Source: Lithodes maja | Lineage: Eukaryota > Arthropoda > Malacostraca > Decapoda > Lithodidae | Direction of reading: 5' to 3' | Assembly (NCBI GenBank): GCA_037953745.1 | Contig: JBAKBP010001391.1 | Coordinates: 124,001-188,000 of the forward strand | DNA length: 64,000 nt | Shown: positions 28,762 to 40,028 of the stretch, one piece after another | Position numbering within the stretch: the first letter of the stretch is position 1 | Layout: each line of letters opens with the position of its first letter | Notes under the pieces: model-generated | Seen by the model: the letters and a program-made list of their open reading frames with translations, nothing else | Database searches by the model: none | What the model was told of the DNA's origin: nothing | Translations under genes and position numbers: made by a program

Positions 28762-31647
28762 TTAGAACTCCTGCTTGGAGTGGTAATCAGAGAAGCACTC
28801 TACAGCACAGAGTGCCACCTTGCACGCCACACACTCCGTGGTTGACTTTCTACCTGGGTGCGGCCTCACCCTGCTGTGGTAGCAGACATGGCACCGCTTC
28901 TGCTGTGTTCTTCCTGCTGCATTCTGAGGCAGGAAACCAAGCTTGTGCCTAAGCATGTATGGACCAGCCTGCAAGCGGTCGAGAACGGCGGGCCCAGGAT
29001 GTGCCACTGCCCTCTGTGGCGTAGCATACTTCTCCAGGAGCTCCGTCAACACCTGCTTTTGGAACCTCCGCAGGCTATTGAACTTCAGGGGTGGGTTCTC
29101 ATTCCGAAGCCTGTATATATTATAGGCATTCAGAACTGACATGTCCACCATATGCAGAAAGAACTTTTTGTACCATCTGCACGAGGTACGCAGGCAGTCA
29201 ATGAAGCCTATCTGCATGTCGGACTTGTCCACCAGCCTCATGTTGATGTTGTAGTCCAGGACAGCATCGGGCTTGGTCACCCTGGCCTGGGTGCGGCGAT
29301 CCACCTTGCCAGTCTCCACCATTTCCCCCTTGTGGATGGTGGTCAGGAGGTTGACCTTCCGCTGGTCGTGCCAGTGGATAGCCAGAATGGGCCCCGACTT
29401 CTTCTTGAAGACATCACCTTTTTTTGTCTTTGGAGGGAAAGGTGGCATGCCCTTCCTTTTCCCTCGTACTGTGCCAACAGTCCCCGTCTTGCGCTCATGC
29501 AGGTACTGTGAGAGAGTGGGGGACGTGTAATAGTTGTCCGTGTAGAGGACGTGATTTTTATGGAAGTAGCGGTCCATCATGGCTTGCACCACTGCTCCGC
29601 CAAAGCCAATGAGGGGGTCCACAAGCACGTCCCCTTCCTTCCCGCTGTAGACCAGGAAGTCCAGGACATAGCCAGTTTGGCAGTCGCACAGCACAAAGAA
29701 TTTTATGCCAAAGCGATGTCTTTTTGAGGGGATGTAATGCCGGAAGCTGAGTTTTCCCCGGAACAGCACAAGAGACTCGTCAATGACGACCTTGCGGAAG
29801 GGCTTGAAGTAGGAGGTGAAGCGTTCTCGCATCATCTCATACAACGTCCTAATCTTCCACAGCTTGTCTGGGCGGTGGACGTCGGTGTTGGTGACAAGAT
29901 GGAGCGCTGCGAGGATATCAAGGTACCGGTCGCGAGCCATATATTTCCCGAAGGCAGGGGTGGAAATCAGATCATTGGTGATCCAATAGTCAGGCAACCT
30001 ATGCTTCTTGACATGAGGCATTAGCATGGTGAGTGCCAGGAACACCATGAATTCTTTATGAGTCAGTGGGGTCCACTTCCTCATATGGCCCTTGGTCACC
30101 TTGCCCAAAAAGTGTACCTGGAATTGGTGCTGCTTGTTTGTCTCTTTGACAACATAGCCTACCACCTCCTCATCAAAGAATGCCTCAAATAGTTCGTGTG
30201 GTGGAGCATTGGGGCCTGCAGGAAAATTGGGGGTAATGCCTGAACCCTCCAGTGCCTCATCAAAAGCTGGCACATCAGGGTTGTATACATCCCCATCAAC
30301 TATGTCTTGCCACTGAAAAACGTAGAATGGGTCTTGTCTACGCCGACGAGGAGCTCCAACTGGTGGCCCAGCACGCCCACGGCCAACTCGGGAGGCGCGC
30401 GCCCTAGGGCGGCGAGGGCGTCGGCCAGGGCGGCGGGCAGCAACACGGGCAGCACGACGCCGGGCCAAGCGGGTGGGTCGAGGGTCGTCGATGTCCATAT
30501 ATGCATCGTCAGAGTGGTCATCTTGCCCTGACGGTGGACCTATGTAATCATGGCCAGAGTCTTCAGAGAGGTGCCCTTCATCATCAGTGGCCCCCACATA
30601 ATCTGGCGGGGAACCAGTGATGCGTGGGCGGCGTGCGGGTGGGCGAGGTGGGGAAGGAGTGGCAGGTGAGGCTGTGTCCTCCCGAGGTCCCGGGCTCCTT
30701 GGCCTGCGACGAGTGACAGAAAGCAATGATTCACTTTCACTAGGCCCAGGTATTGGTGATGCGAGCTCAAAGACTTCTGCAGGAAGACATGTTGAAGGCG
30801 GGAGAGGTGGGGAGGACCGTGGGGAAAGTTGCGGGGACGTATGGCTGGGGCCGGCCGGGGTGGACGCCGCCGCGGGAGCCTCGAACAAAACTCTCTTACT
30901 TTTCTTCATTTTCTTAGTATATTTTCTACCTTTCCCCTTTTCGGCAGCAGTATGTCTCCTGTCGGGGGACCTAGGAGGCAAATAGGCCGAAAGTGGGGGG
31001 TCCTCAACCCTTGGCAATGGTGGGGGTGGTGGGGAAGAATGCGGGGCATCCGGGTCATCTTGGGTTGCGTGGGTAGATAAGGGAGACAATGGCGGTCGAG
31101 AAGGGTCACCACGCTGACCCTCACTCACAGCCTCATCCTCACCAAGTATTTTTGCTTGTTCCCTAGCTGCCGCGGCCGCCTTCTCAAGTATTTTTCGCTT
31201 GTACAAATGTAGCTTGAAAGGCGATTTACCTGGGGAAGGGCTTGGAGTCGTGTCACTTATGCGAAATTTGGTGAGTGACCTTGAACTCTCCCACTCACTC
31301 ACTCTCTCACGTTCACTGTCTTTAGGTAAACCAGCTTCCTCAACAACTGGTACATTACCTTCATCACTCTCATCACTGTCTAATTCTCTCGCAAATCCCA
31401 GGAATTGTTCTTTATCACTCTCATGGCCATAATCACTCGACTTATAATTACTCGAGTGGTCACTCACTTCTTCATCAATCTTATGCTTGGCATCAGCTTT
31501 CTCATAAAGTCTCAAAGTCGTCTCAATACCTCCGGGAGATAACACATTTAGGCGATGGCGTCGGGGTAAGGCACGACGCACTAGCAAGGGCGTCGTAGGA
31601 AGCCCGCTGTCGGACACGGCGGAATCACTATTTGGCGTACTGTCCAT
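28762..31647 (-). CDS. piggyBac-type transposase (961 aa)
   Basis: Cuts and pastes DNA at TTAA sites. Residues ~1-420 are a long, low-complexity, Pro/Ser- and then Arg-rich N-terminus, unusually long for the family (classic piggyBac is ~594 aa). The catalytic DDE_Tnp_1_7 domain spans ~450-890. Catalytic Asp candidates: VIDESL near 621, YTDNYYTS near 702 and RLVDKSD near 806. The C-terminal Cys-rich finger (CHVCYHS ... CVACKVALC) is at ~920-958. There is no stop or shift. The start ATG lies ~190 bp inside the 5' terminus, and the 5' leader is short. All key residues look kept, so activity is plausible; domestication is unlikely given both transposon ends. Confidence 0.9.
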   Translation of the reverse strand: MDSTPNSDSAVSDSGLPTTPLLVRRALPRRHRLNVLSPGGIETTLRLYEKADAKHKIDEEVSDHSSNYKSSDYGHESDKEQFLGFARELDSDESDEGNVPVVEEAGLPKDSERERVSEWESSRSLTKFRISDTTPSPSPGKSPFKLHLYKRKILEKAAAAAREQAKILGEDEAVSEGQRGDPSRPPLSPLSTHATQDDPDAPHSSPPPPPLPRVEDPPLSAYLPPRSPDRRHTAAEKGKGRKYTKKMKKSKRVLFEAPAAASTPAGPSHTSPQLSPRSSPPLPPSTCLPAEVFELASPIPGPSESESLLSVTRRRPRSPGPREDTASPATPSPPRPPARRPRITGSPPDYVGATDDEGHLSEDSGHDYIGPPSGQDDHSDDAYMDIDDPRPTRLARRRAARVAARRPGRRPRRPRARASRVGRGRAGPPVGAPRRRRQDPFYVFQWQDIVDGDVYNPDVPAFDEALEGSGITPNFPAGPNAPPHELFEAFFDEEVVGYVVKETNKQHQFQVHFLGKVTKGHMRKWTPLTHKEFMVFLALTMLMPHVKKHRLPDYWITNDLISTPAFGKYMARDRYLDILAALHLVTNTDVHRPDKLWKIRTLYEMMRERFTSYFKPFRKVVIDESLVLFRGKLSFRHYIPSKRHRFGIKFFVLCDCQTGYVLDFLVYSGKEGDVLVDPLIGFGGAVVQAMMDRYFHKNHVLYTDNYYTSPTLSQYLHERKTGTVGTVRGKRKGMPPFPPKTKKGDVFKKKSGPILAIHWHDQRKVNLLTTIHKGEMVETGKVDRRTQARVTKPDAVLDYNINMRLVDKSDMQIGFIDCLRTSCRWYKKFFLHMVDMSVLNAYNIYRLRNENPPLKFNSLRRFQKQVLTELLEKYATPQRAVAHPGPAVLDRLQAGPYMLRHKLGFLPQNAAGRTQQKRCHVCYHSRVRPHPGRKSTTECVACKVALCAVECFSDYHSKQEF

Positions 31648-31844
31648 GATGGCGTCGGGGTAGATACTGTTGTTGTGGCGTAGTTTACGCCGGGTGGCGC
31701 CACCTACCGTCCCATGATACCAAAATGTACGCGCGGCTTTCGAAAATCAAGCATGAAAGCAAGGGGCGTACAAGAGGCCATCCGGGTTGCGCGGGCCGAG
31801 TTTATTATGGGCGTACAAGAGGTCATCCGGGTTGGAGGGGTTAA

Positions 31845-32260
31845 AGAGCGGCGCTCGACTTAAATCGTGCACCAATTTGCAGCAAGTTAGGAGCATTATT
31901 AAGGCTTTTAAAGGGTTAAAATCGAGTGCAAATGGCCGGGAGCGCAGCGGGCCAGACAGCCGACTCCCAGGGCTTACCGCCGCCCATTAACTCATGATCC
32001 CTGTGTTCTCGAGAGGCCGGCAGTGTAGCCAGTAGTGAGCATAGCTGGGAAAAATATACCGATATATGCTAAACTTCCATGTTCGTGGCACCACTGCAAG
32101 AGAACCACGAGTGCTACGTAGCTCGTTCTGGTCTAATTTTGAAGCTTTTAGTGCCTAGTGTTTTGCTAAATATTTTTTTTTTTTCATGCAGATGCTTGAT
32201 TTATCATGCAGGAGGGCCTGAATATGCCCAAATGAGCCAAAACACCCCGCTAGACAAGGG
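31845..32260. mobile_element. TTAA MITE, second family (~416 bp)
   Basis: The right end is CTAGACAAGGG followed by TTAA (32261-32264), matching the end of the copy at 46488-46897 (CCCTCGTCTAGCGGG inverted). The left end begins AGAGCGGCGCTCGACTTAAA directly after the piggyBac TTAA. The sister copy has an extra CCCTTAA outside AGAGCGG, so this copy lost its outermost bases when piggyBac abutted it. Confidence 0.6.
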
Positions 32261-32264
32261 TTAA

Positions 32265-32765
32265 GTATTAGGCCTACTCAATACTTAGACACGTGAATAA
32301 CGCAGTACAGTACAATAATTGTTACTCTACTGTTTTCATTCAGTGTGTAGTCGTCTCATCTGATGGCTGTAAGCCATTTCCTCGAAAGGCTTGCATTCTT
32401 GCTGAAATTGAACATGTGTAACTTCTGTCCTGATCTGTAATTCCCCTTGCAATCGTATATGGCATTGTTGGTGATACTGGAGAAACTATCACAGGGTATA
32501 ATATACTTATAAAGTATTTAGAAGGGGGAAATAATTTCGAAACACAGCAAGATCCTGCCCCTACCTCCCTCAAATGTACACTGACCTGTGAGGGTAGTGC
32601 GAATCTAGCCCTCCGTTTGTCCACGTCACGTCACAGAATGTAAATGTCCCCTCCGTGTGGCCTGGTACTCTCGGTGGCCCTCGGTAGGGTACACTAAGGA
32701 GTGGTAGGTGTGGGTTTTTTTTTTGTTTGTACTAGATATGCACTGATAACAAAATGTTAACCGAT
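32265..32765. other. Unassigned intergenic or intronic DNA
   Basis: I see no gene or clear repeat. Short open frames on the minus strand (32340-32624) have no recognisable motif. Confidence 0.4.
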
Positions 32766-32769
32766 ACCG

Positions 32770-33294
32770 ATGTTCATTGAAAAGCCAATACTATACAGGT
32801 CTCTCTCGGTATCCGATGCACCGATTTACGATATTTTGCGTATACGATCACTCTTCTTTACTACCCAATGTTCGTTTTGTGATGGCCGTGACTTACGTTT
32901 GCGATCGTCCAACCGATCGCTGGACCGTAACGCATGCTGTTTGCAAGTCGCACTGCATTTGTTTGAACACAGCGCCACCCAAGCCTCGGCGGCCAAGCCA
33001 CTCAACTCGGCCCAGTATCTGCCGCGGTTCCCGTTCAACTTACAGCTCGAGTGTTAATGCCCGTGTTGGTGTTACACAAATCGAAATCATACATTCGTGA
33101 TCGCAAATGAATATTTAATGATGACTTCTAAGCATCCTGCAAGCTCCAGTGCATCAGGTGATAAGCCCAAACGAGCTAGAAAAAGCTTGTGTTTGGTGGT
33201 AAAGCTTAACACTTTGAACTCAGTTGTCCTTTTATACTCCACACCAAACTTTCACCGCGGTACTCGACTGTCCACTGATACTCCCGCGCTCTAA
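32770..33294 (+). pseudogene. Tigger-type transposon, 5' part with transposase N-terminus
   Basis: Homologous to the reverse complement of 46950-47640. It ends in a translated stretch (KHPASSSASGDKPKRARKSL) like the start of a Tigger/CENP-B-box transposase. Only ~40 codons remain. It serves as the uninterrupted counterpart for the SINE insertion at 47214-47441. Confidence 0.6.
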
Positions 33295-33391
33295 AAAGAG
33301 GTTTCAAAGAGCGCGCATTTTTTGTTTTGGGCATGGGGGCGCTCGTGTCGCCCTCACGCTCCCACTAGGAGGTAGCACTCCTCTTTCTCTC

Positions 33392-33760
33392 TTACAGGTT
33401 TATCCTCGGTCGGAGCATAGTACCCTCAATATAAACACACACAACCACCCACGTTTGTATTCCTACTTTCATTCTTACCCACACAATCCTTGCACCCACA
33501 GAACCATAGTCCCTTACACGCTCCTTCCATTTCTTACTTACAAACAAACACGCACCTTCTTTCGCTTCCTCATTCTCATTCACTCTAGCACACACACCTA
33601 TTCCACATTCCCATTCTGTCACACATGCACCCTTCCATTTGGTTTCAGTCATTCCGCATACATTCAGCCTGGCCTTCACTATCACTTCCAGAACCTCTCT
33701 CTCTTTTGTGTCCTCATTCATGCCTCTTACATTCCAAGTCTAAATCCTTAAGCAGTCCAT
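33392..33760 (-). pseudogene. LINE 5' fragment: endonuclease start (RTE-like)
   Basis: Translated on the minus strand, it reads TWNVRGMNEDTKEREVLEV then LNVCGMTETKWKG, the opening of an AP-type endonuclease. It breaks off after ~120 codons. It lies 3' of reverse transcriptase sequence of the same strand, so the order is the reverse of a normal LINE and this is a separate fragment. Confidence 0.7.
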
Positions 33761-33937
33761 GTTTGGTCGAAGTTCTTTAACAGTAGGTCCGATTCCGAGG
33801 CCATTTGTTCTTTTTTTGTTGCTGTATATTTTTTTACGAGTGGAGGGTCGCAAGCCCAACCGACCTAACTCTTATGCAGGAGACACGTGGGGCATATTCT
33901 AATCCCTTACCCAATCTTCGCTGGCCCCGAAGCCCCC

Positions 33938-34760
33938 CTACCATGACAAGGACTGTAGTACCAGGGGGGTCCCCTTGTACAAAGGCACAATACATGCACT
34001 CCTCCACTCTATTGGTATCATTGACACAACAAGGAAAACATTGAATAGTCTCACCAGCCAATCTATTATCACATCTCCACCCTTCTTAATAAACTCCACA
34101 GCAATACCTTTCATACCTTCTGCTTTTTCCGCTCTCATTCGTCTCACTGCTTCTTTCACCTCATTATTCCCAATCTTTTCATTCATTCTCTGCCACCTGG
34201 ATAGCCTGGGTAACCCTACTCACTCAACCACTGCTTCAATCACTGCCTCCTTTCCATCTCTTACATTTAGCAAATATTAAAAATACTCAACATATCTTTT
34301 CCTCACTTGCACACCTTCCACTAATAACTCTCCATTTGTATCTTTCACCGACTCTTGCCTCTTTTGTTCTCCTTTCCTTACTCTATTTACCTCCTTCCAG
34401 AACATCTTTCGTTCCTCAAAATTCTCACTCAATCATTGACCCCACCTTTCATTTGCACTTTTCTTCGCTTCTCTAATCTTTCGTTTTGCCTCTCTCCTTT
34501 TCTCCTTGTACCTCTCCCATACCTTAACATAACCATTCTGTAAAACCCTCTCAAACCACTGTCTCTTTTCCTGAACTGCCTTTCTCACCGTATCATTCCA
34601 CCACTCGCTTCCTTTCCTGATACCTCTGCCACCTACTTTCCTTTTACCACATACTTCCTCAGCGCTTGCTTTCACTCTTTCCTAAAACTGTTTCCATTCA
34701 TCCTCAATTTCTATCTCTTCCATCTGTCTCACTTCCATCCACCTTTTAGGTTTATATAAA
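33938..34760 (-). pseudogene. LINE fragment: linker and reverse transcriptase fingers (RTE-like)
   Basis: Minus-strand frames from 34740 down read a Lys/Arg-rich linker (WWNDTVRKAVQEKRQWFERV). Next come VKEAVRRMRAEKAEG (34150) and IPIEWRSACIVPLYKG, equivalent to the LINE at 57678 (DDWKTGIIVPLYKG). It carries stops at 34435 and elsewhere and ends abruptly near 33940. Confidence 0.75.
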
Positions 34761-35070
34761 ACTGACATTAAGAACATTTAATTATAATTGAAAAAAATCA
34801 GAAGAAAAGGGAATGCCTACAAAGAAGATAAGACCAGATATCTTCTAGCAATGTTCAATATACGATATTTAAGTAGAGAAGTTATACTCCTAGTTATATA
34901 ACTAATCTGTTATTGTAACTAACTATTCTACTAGGAAACTGAATTGATACCATACAATATATCTAGTTGCTACACTACATAGGTTGATATCCCAGTATTG
35001 AATACAGGTAGTGTCTGTTATCAGTCATAAAATAGTTAACCATTGCATAAGGTATGGTACCACACTTCTA

Positions 35071-35115
35071 TCTATCTATCTATTGCCTGACGCCGTGATC
35101 CCCAAAGGGGTGGCC
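35071..35115 (-). repeat. LINE F1 3' tail remnant
   Basis: ATCT repeats followed by TTGCCTGACGCCGTGATCCC and GGGGTGGCCAC, the inverted tail of the 57678-59284 family, cut after ~45 bp. Confidence 0.8.
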
Positions 35116-35289
35116 ACACTTAACTATAGTAAAATAGTTAATATATTTTATGAAAAGTATTCATAAATGCATTCATGAATACTTTCATAGAAGTATTTGT
35201 ATTCGTATTTGACAAGACAACATTTCCTTATACTGTATTCATATTCACATTCGTATTTGTAGACATTTAAATTATTAGTACTGCATTCG

Positions 35290-36400
35290 TATTTGAATTC
35301 TGAACTTGTGTATTCACTCCATCCCTGCGTCCTAATGGCGGCGCTCTAGGCAGCCCTGTTCAGAGCTGCCTCACTTATCAGTTTTTAATTCAAGATCAAA
35401 CTGTATATTGTACTGTAGTATGATCCCATGTCCTTGTTGGGTCTACCCTTGGTGCAGTTCTCTCCACATTCATGGACTTTGAGTTTTCACCTTACTTAAG
35501 TCATCCATCATCTCCACATGCCCAAACCATCCAAGCCTGTATGTACGCATGTCTTCACTATTACTCTTGATACCTAACCGTCTCCTCAGGTCTTCACTAG
35601 ATATCCTATCTTAGTTTGGCCCCACGCATCCATTTCACCATTCTCATATTATTACGTTACATGCTGTTGATATCATCAACTTTTGACAGGCCACTTTTCT
35701 AAATCATGTCATTGCGCTTCTAATGCATGAAGCCTACACCTTTCCCTTCAAGGGGAGAGGGATTTTTCTCATGCTTAGAATTGGTATCAGTTCTTAGAAC
35801 TTTCCGTAGCTGTATCTAATTATAGTAATACGGTGGCCTCGGCCCCAACACCGGCAGAGATGGTATCTCCCAAGTAACAAAACTTGTCCAACAACTCCAG
35901 CGACTCATTACCAAAGTTCACACTCTTGAGCCGGTCATTCAACACTAGCTCACCTTTGCATACTGTACATACAAATTTCTCAACTTCGGTCTTCTTCCTT
36001 GGCAGATTCCTTTTATTCTAATACAGCGCTTCCCATGGTGTTCCAAGCAACAACAGACAATACACTGAATAGAGTTCTCTCCCACCCCTTTTCTTCATAC
36101 TGCACAAGGATATGCTCGCTTTCTTCTACATTTCCACGCCTCGAACTACTGTGGAAAACCTTGGTGTTATTTATATTAACTATTTATGCTTTACTTGCCA
36201 TGCCCTCTCAACATCTTCTGAACTTTGCCTCAGCATCTTACACCTTATCTGCTATAAGAACTAGGTCATATGCGAATAATAGTTCCCAAGGGAGCCCAGC
36301 TCTAAAATCTCCAGATAGTATCTCCAAAACCCTAAAAAAAATTAGAGGGCTTAACACAGAACGCTGGTGGATTCCAACACAAACGCTATTAATTAATAAG
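35290..36400 (-). pseudogene. Degenerate LINE (RTE-like family F2), reverse transcriptase to C-terminus
   Basis: Minus strand: a palm stretch like HQRSVLSPLIF then YSHMT*FL near 36260-36370, where the active-site ADD is lost. Next comes a region equal to 56880-57160 on the plus strand (KSKVEKFVC, DKFCYLGDTISAG). The C-terminal tail is DLRRRLGIKS ... GWFGHVE near 35530-35600, followed by the family 3' region. Many stops. Confidence 0.65.
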
Positions 36401-36479
36401 GGAGATAGCTGTGAAGCACAACATTTTTATTGGATAAATTATATGGCATGGGTCTGTTTTATGCACAGCTGCTAGCCGT

Positions 36480-37271
36480 GTACTATGACCGAATTTTTCC
36501 GCGTAAATAGATTTTCATTGTTTTGAAAGGTGACACGCAAATGGCTAATTGCATAAAAATAGTCCGAAAGGAACCCAACTTAATTGTTGTAGAAATAGTG
36601 GAAAGGAAATACAGCATATGATTTGGCTAACTTTAGTGGACTGTAAACAAAACCCCGTCGATACAAGATTATACTGTACTTACACTTTATAGTAAATAGG
36701 TTAGTTGATAGCTCAAATAGTTGGAGAGAAAGTATAGAATATTTGTGGCCACTACTATAGAAGTAAGAGGTTGACTTATGCAGTTGGTTAGGTGATGTAG
36801 GACGCATGTAGGTGTTGACGATACGGGTCCGATAGCTAGAGTGACTCAACTGAGAAGTCCAGACCCGCAGGTATCCACAACGAATGCACGGAGATACAAT
36901 AATAAACACCAAAATATGTAATCATCTATTGTAATGGCAATCACAAAAATATATTTATGATTACAGTATATATATTTGTATGGATTAAACTTACTAAATT
37001 CTGATTACTTATGACTTGACTGACTGACTTAATACATTAAGGCAAATACAGTATGTATGAATTGATGCCAGATTAATAAAAATACCTAATTGTAAGATTT
37101 CAAGATATTCACCTACAGTACTATAAAGTTTTGACAATTGTACTATAGTTCCCTCACTCTAATGATTATATAATTTTATGTTTAATGTCCTTTTCTTTTT
37201 TCTTTTTTAAAGGATGCACCCGGACAATATCCAACTGAATAACTGGCCCTGACAGCAAATTTTTGTTACAG
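36480..37271. other. Intron or intergenic sequence 5' of host exon
   Basis: No repeat family recognised except simple AT-rich sequence. It ends in a pyrimidine-rich stretch (about 37186-37210) and the acceptor TTTTGTTACAG at 37271. Confidence 0.4.
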
Positions 37272-37476
37272 GAAAGTGGAATTGACAATCGAACCTCAAG
37301 ACGACCATTCCACCCAAGTTAAAGAGACCAATAAAGGGCAGCCTTCCCTGTGCCTGCTCAGAGGGGTGAGGTTCGAGCCCGTAGAGGAGGAAGATATTAA
37401 GGGTGCTCAGAGGAAACGTAGGAAAGCAGCAGCAAAGGCCCGCAAGAAAAATGAGTATTTTGACAGCTCCGATGAG
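37272..37476 (+). CDS. Host gene exon (a): product not recognised
   Basis: Acceptor TTTTGTTACAG before and donor GAG|GTAATG after. The exon is 205 nt: one nucleotide completing a split codon, then 68 codons ending in phase 0. The peptide runs KVELTIEPQDDHSTQVK ... LCLLRGVRFEPVEEED, then a basic stretch (QRKRRKAAAKARKKN) and an acidic end (FDSSDE). It differs from the surrounding repeats in having no repeat relative in the window. It joins in frame to exon (b). The protein is probably nuclear (basic patches), which is inference. Earlier exons must exist upstream; I could not find them. Confidence 0.65.
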
Positions 37477-37559
37477 GTAATGATTCCAACTACAGTATTC
37501 CCCTCTTAGTCTTCTTGTTTATTGTTCCATTAATACTATGTTCTAAATTCACTTCAAGT

Positions 37560-38230
37560 TGCTATATTTGATATTAAGTTGCAAATCAGAAAAGATGCAT
37601 AATTGTAAGAGAAATGGAACACAACAAGATGAGCATGGTGAGATGGATATGTGGTGCCAAACTGCAAGATATGATATGAGGAGGTCCCTGCCAGAGGGGC
37701 CAACTAGCCACGAGTATAGTTTTGAGTTATTGATGTTTAAAGTTAACATACCATACACTCGTGTGTTGACTCTAACTCGGTTTGAGCGTGACTACTGAAG
37801 CACGTCTCGTACAGCGCCTGTGAGTGGTCGGGCGGGCGGCCATTTAATTCCCCACGTCGTAGCCACGCTCTCATTGGCTGGAGCGCTGTTTTTGAAAATG
37901 TGGTGAGTTGGCCCCTCTGGCAGGGACCTCCTCATATCTACGGTAGTGAAGAGCGTAGGAGAAGATTATGTATCAATATAGTATCAGTCATCAGATGCAT
38001 ACTAGCAGACTTTGATGGTTTGGACATGTGGAGAGGATGGATCAACTAAGTTAAGTGAAAAGATGAAAATCTATGAACGTGGAGGGAGCTGCACCAAGGG
38101 GCAGACCATAAAAGACGGGATCAGACCTTGCAGTCTGATCTTGAATCAAAGAACCTGACAAGTGAGGCAGCTCTCATCAGGGCTACCTGGAACGCTGCCA
38201 TTAGGACGTAAGACCGGAACCGCACTTAGT
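37560..38230 (+). pseudogene. LINE (F2) C-terminal and tail fragment, interrupted by a hairpin MITE
   Basis: 37590-37677 and 37934-38220 match 57300-57660 (GAACACAACAAGATG..., ATGTGGAGAGGATGG, GGGAGCTGCACCAAGG, TGCCATTAGGACG). The two halves join at ATAT around 37674/37934. It has stops and no function. A CATGCATGTATGTAT-type tail follows. Confidence 0.75.
37678..37933. mobile_element. Hairpin MITE, 256 bp, ATAT duplication
   Basis: Perfect terminal inverted repeats start GAGGAGGTCCCTGCCAGAGG and extend ~28 bp. The duplication ATAT lies at 37674-37677 and 37934-37937. The LINE copy at 57340 shows the site uninterrupted (CTGCAAGATAGGATATCTA). No ORF of note. Superfamily not determined. Confidence 0.85.
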
Positions 38231-39588
38231 GTGGAGCACTCTGTCTTTAAATGTGTGCATGCATGTATGTATAAATTACTCAAAATAATGGCTACTTGTA
38301 CAATTAAGGTTTTCTCGTTTAAAGTTTTGAATAATAGGATCGTAACTGTAGTACAGTCTCATACTTTGAGAGCTCCACCTGGAAGAAAATATTTAGAAAA
38401 TACTTTATTATTGTGAATGTAACAGTTTTTGTGAAAGTGGATGTGGAGAAGTGGGTCAAATATTGCATGTCTTTCACTATGTGACATGGTATTACTTTGC
38501 GAGGAATTATGGCAGTCCACAACTGCTGCTGTGGAATTGCCAAAAAGGAAATTAACAATAAAGGTACAGATAGAGGGATAGAAACTTTAGGAAGGTAGTC
38601 TAGATATTGGAGATTTGTGCCAGACTCGATCGAAGGCTTCCGATCAGGCTGGGAAATTAGTGTTGTGGATCTACTTGCCCCGGGCTAGTGACTTCTGAAA
38701 TTTACTTGCCCTGACATATCTTGTACTTGCCCTGATACACTGTAAGACATTTCGCTCGCTAAGTATCACATACATTCACAAACATACCGGTATCACCTAA
38801 AATTACGGTACAGTACGTTAGAGGAAATTTATGTGTGTTGGAAAGAAGTGTGGTGTGATTTTTAAGTGTAGTGAAATGATTCAATGAATAGTAAGTGTCT
38901 ATGAGAGTTGGCTGGATTACTCTCTGTGTAGGTGAGGCACCTATAGAAAAAGTGGGGGAAGCCTGGCAAATGAAGCAGGAGTTCCAGTAACTCGTTATCA
39001 TATGGCTATGTGACCTCCCCTGGGTACTGTCCTGCTCGACTGGTGCCTACAATCTCTCCAATAAAAAACTTCACGACTAGCAATATTCAATTTTACAAGT
39101 CCAAGCAGGCTACAGTATAGGTCCGTGTGGTCGTGTTAACTCCAAGGCGCGTAGCGCGACGCACAGGACCAAATAAAACTAAAAGGGCTCCGTTAGGGCC
39201 TAGAGGATAAATCAGAGTATAATATTATGCACGAGAACAATAATTAAATTTGGTTCAGTAATAACCGAAAAATTGCAATTTTCAATAAGCGTTGCCCTAA
39301 CAAGAAGAAGAAGAACGACTGTGTAAGCCCTTGAGATCCTTCGCTTCCCCCAAATAGGGTGTCTATGTGGACGTCGATCCAAAATAAACTTCAATTCCAG
39401 AACAACAACAGCCTCCTTCGCTTCACGCGCAGACCTAATAAGTTTAATACGGCGAATAACATTTCTAGGAACAGGCAGCCTTGGTCTATGGCATCACATT
39501 ACAAATTCATAGTTCATTATTGACGTATACCGGGGAGAGAGAGAGTGTTTACGGCTATACTGAATATTAAATCACAACACTGACTTAA
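38231..39588. other. Intron sequence without recognised genes
   Basis: Part of 38620-38760 (GGCTTCCGATCAGGCTGGGAA and repeated CTTGCCCTGA) resembles the inverse of 42330-42450, so a short dispersed repeat is present. Otherwise I see nothing. Confidence 0.4.
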
Positions 39589-39798
39589 CCCCTTCATTAC
39601 CGGTGACGTCCATTTCAATATATTCTGGCTACTATTAAATTATATAATTCACTTTAAAAGGGGCCTCCAGCAATTAACAGGCTTCGAATTATCTCACTTG
39701 ACCTTTTTTTATAACAGCACACATCCTTCTTAAACTGCACAAAATAGTATAAATCTAGCTAGAAAGAAATTATAAACACGTCGCCGGTACAGAAGGGG
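39589..39798. mobile_element. TTAA MITE, third family (210 bp)
   Basis: TTAA at 39585-39588 and 39799-39802. Ends are CCCCTTCATTACCGGTGACG and the inverse of CGTCGCCGGTACAGAAGGGG. No coding sequence. Confidence 0.85.
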
Positions 39799-40028
39799 TT
39801 AAGGAAGATGTGTCTGTCTGTCAAATAGTCTGTTACAGCAAAATTCTGATAATTCGAACACGAATAATCCAAAATTCCCAAATAGCCCGATTTTTTGAAG
39901 ATCGGAATTATTAACATTAAAATGGGGAGAAATAGAACAAATAATAAAACTGCACACCGATATCGGGTAAGTGGAGACAAGCGTAGGTGCAGACGATGCC
40001 AATATGCTACCCTACAACCAGCATCTAT

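Larger units (their letters stand above)
26550..31840 (-). mobile_element. Autonomous piggyBac transposon (5.3 kb) with nested Tigger derivative
   Basis: TTAA at 26546-26549 and 31841-31844, with ends CCCTCCAGCC on the left and, read inward on the minus strand, CCCCTCCAACCCGGATG on the right. A subterminal motif (ACCCGGATG, CTCTTGTACGCCC) is repeated twice near the 5' end (about 31765-31836). It carries a complete transposase. The 3' part includes a 177-bp tandem array and a 1.0-kb Tigger derivative. Confidence 0.85.

Noticed and set aside
30300..31124. Plus- and minus-strand frames inside the piggyBac transposase
   Set aside because: Shadows of a GC-rich, low-complexity coding region in other frames.
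35999..36475. 158-codon plus-strand frame considered as a host exon
   Set aside because: The opposite strand carries a decayed LINE reverse transcriptase (VLSPLIF and flanking motifs).
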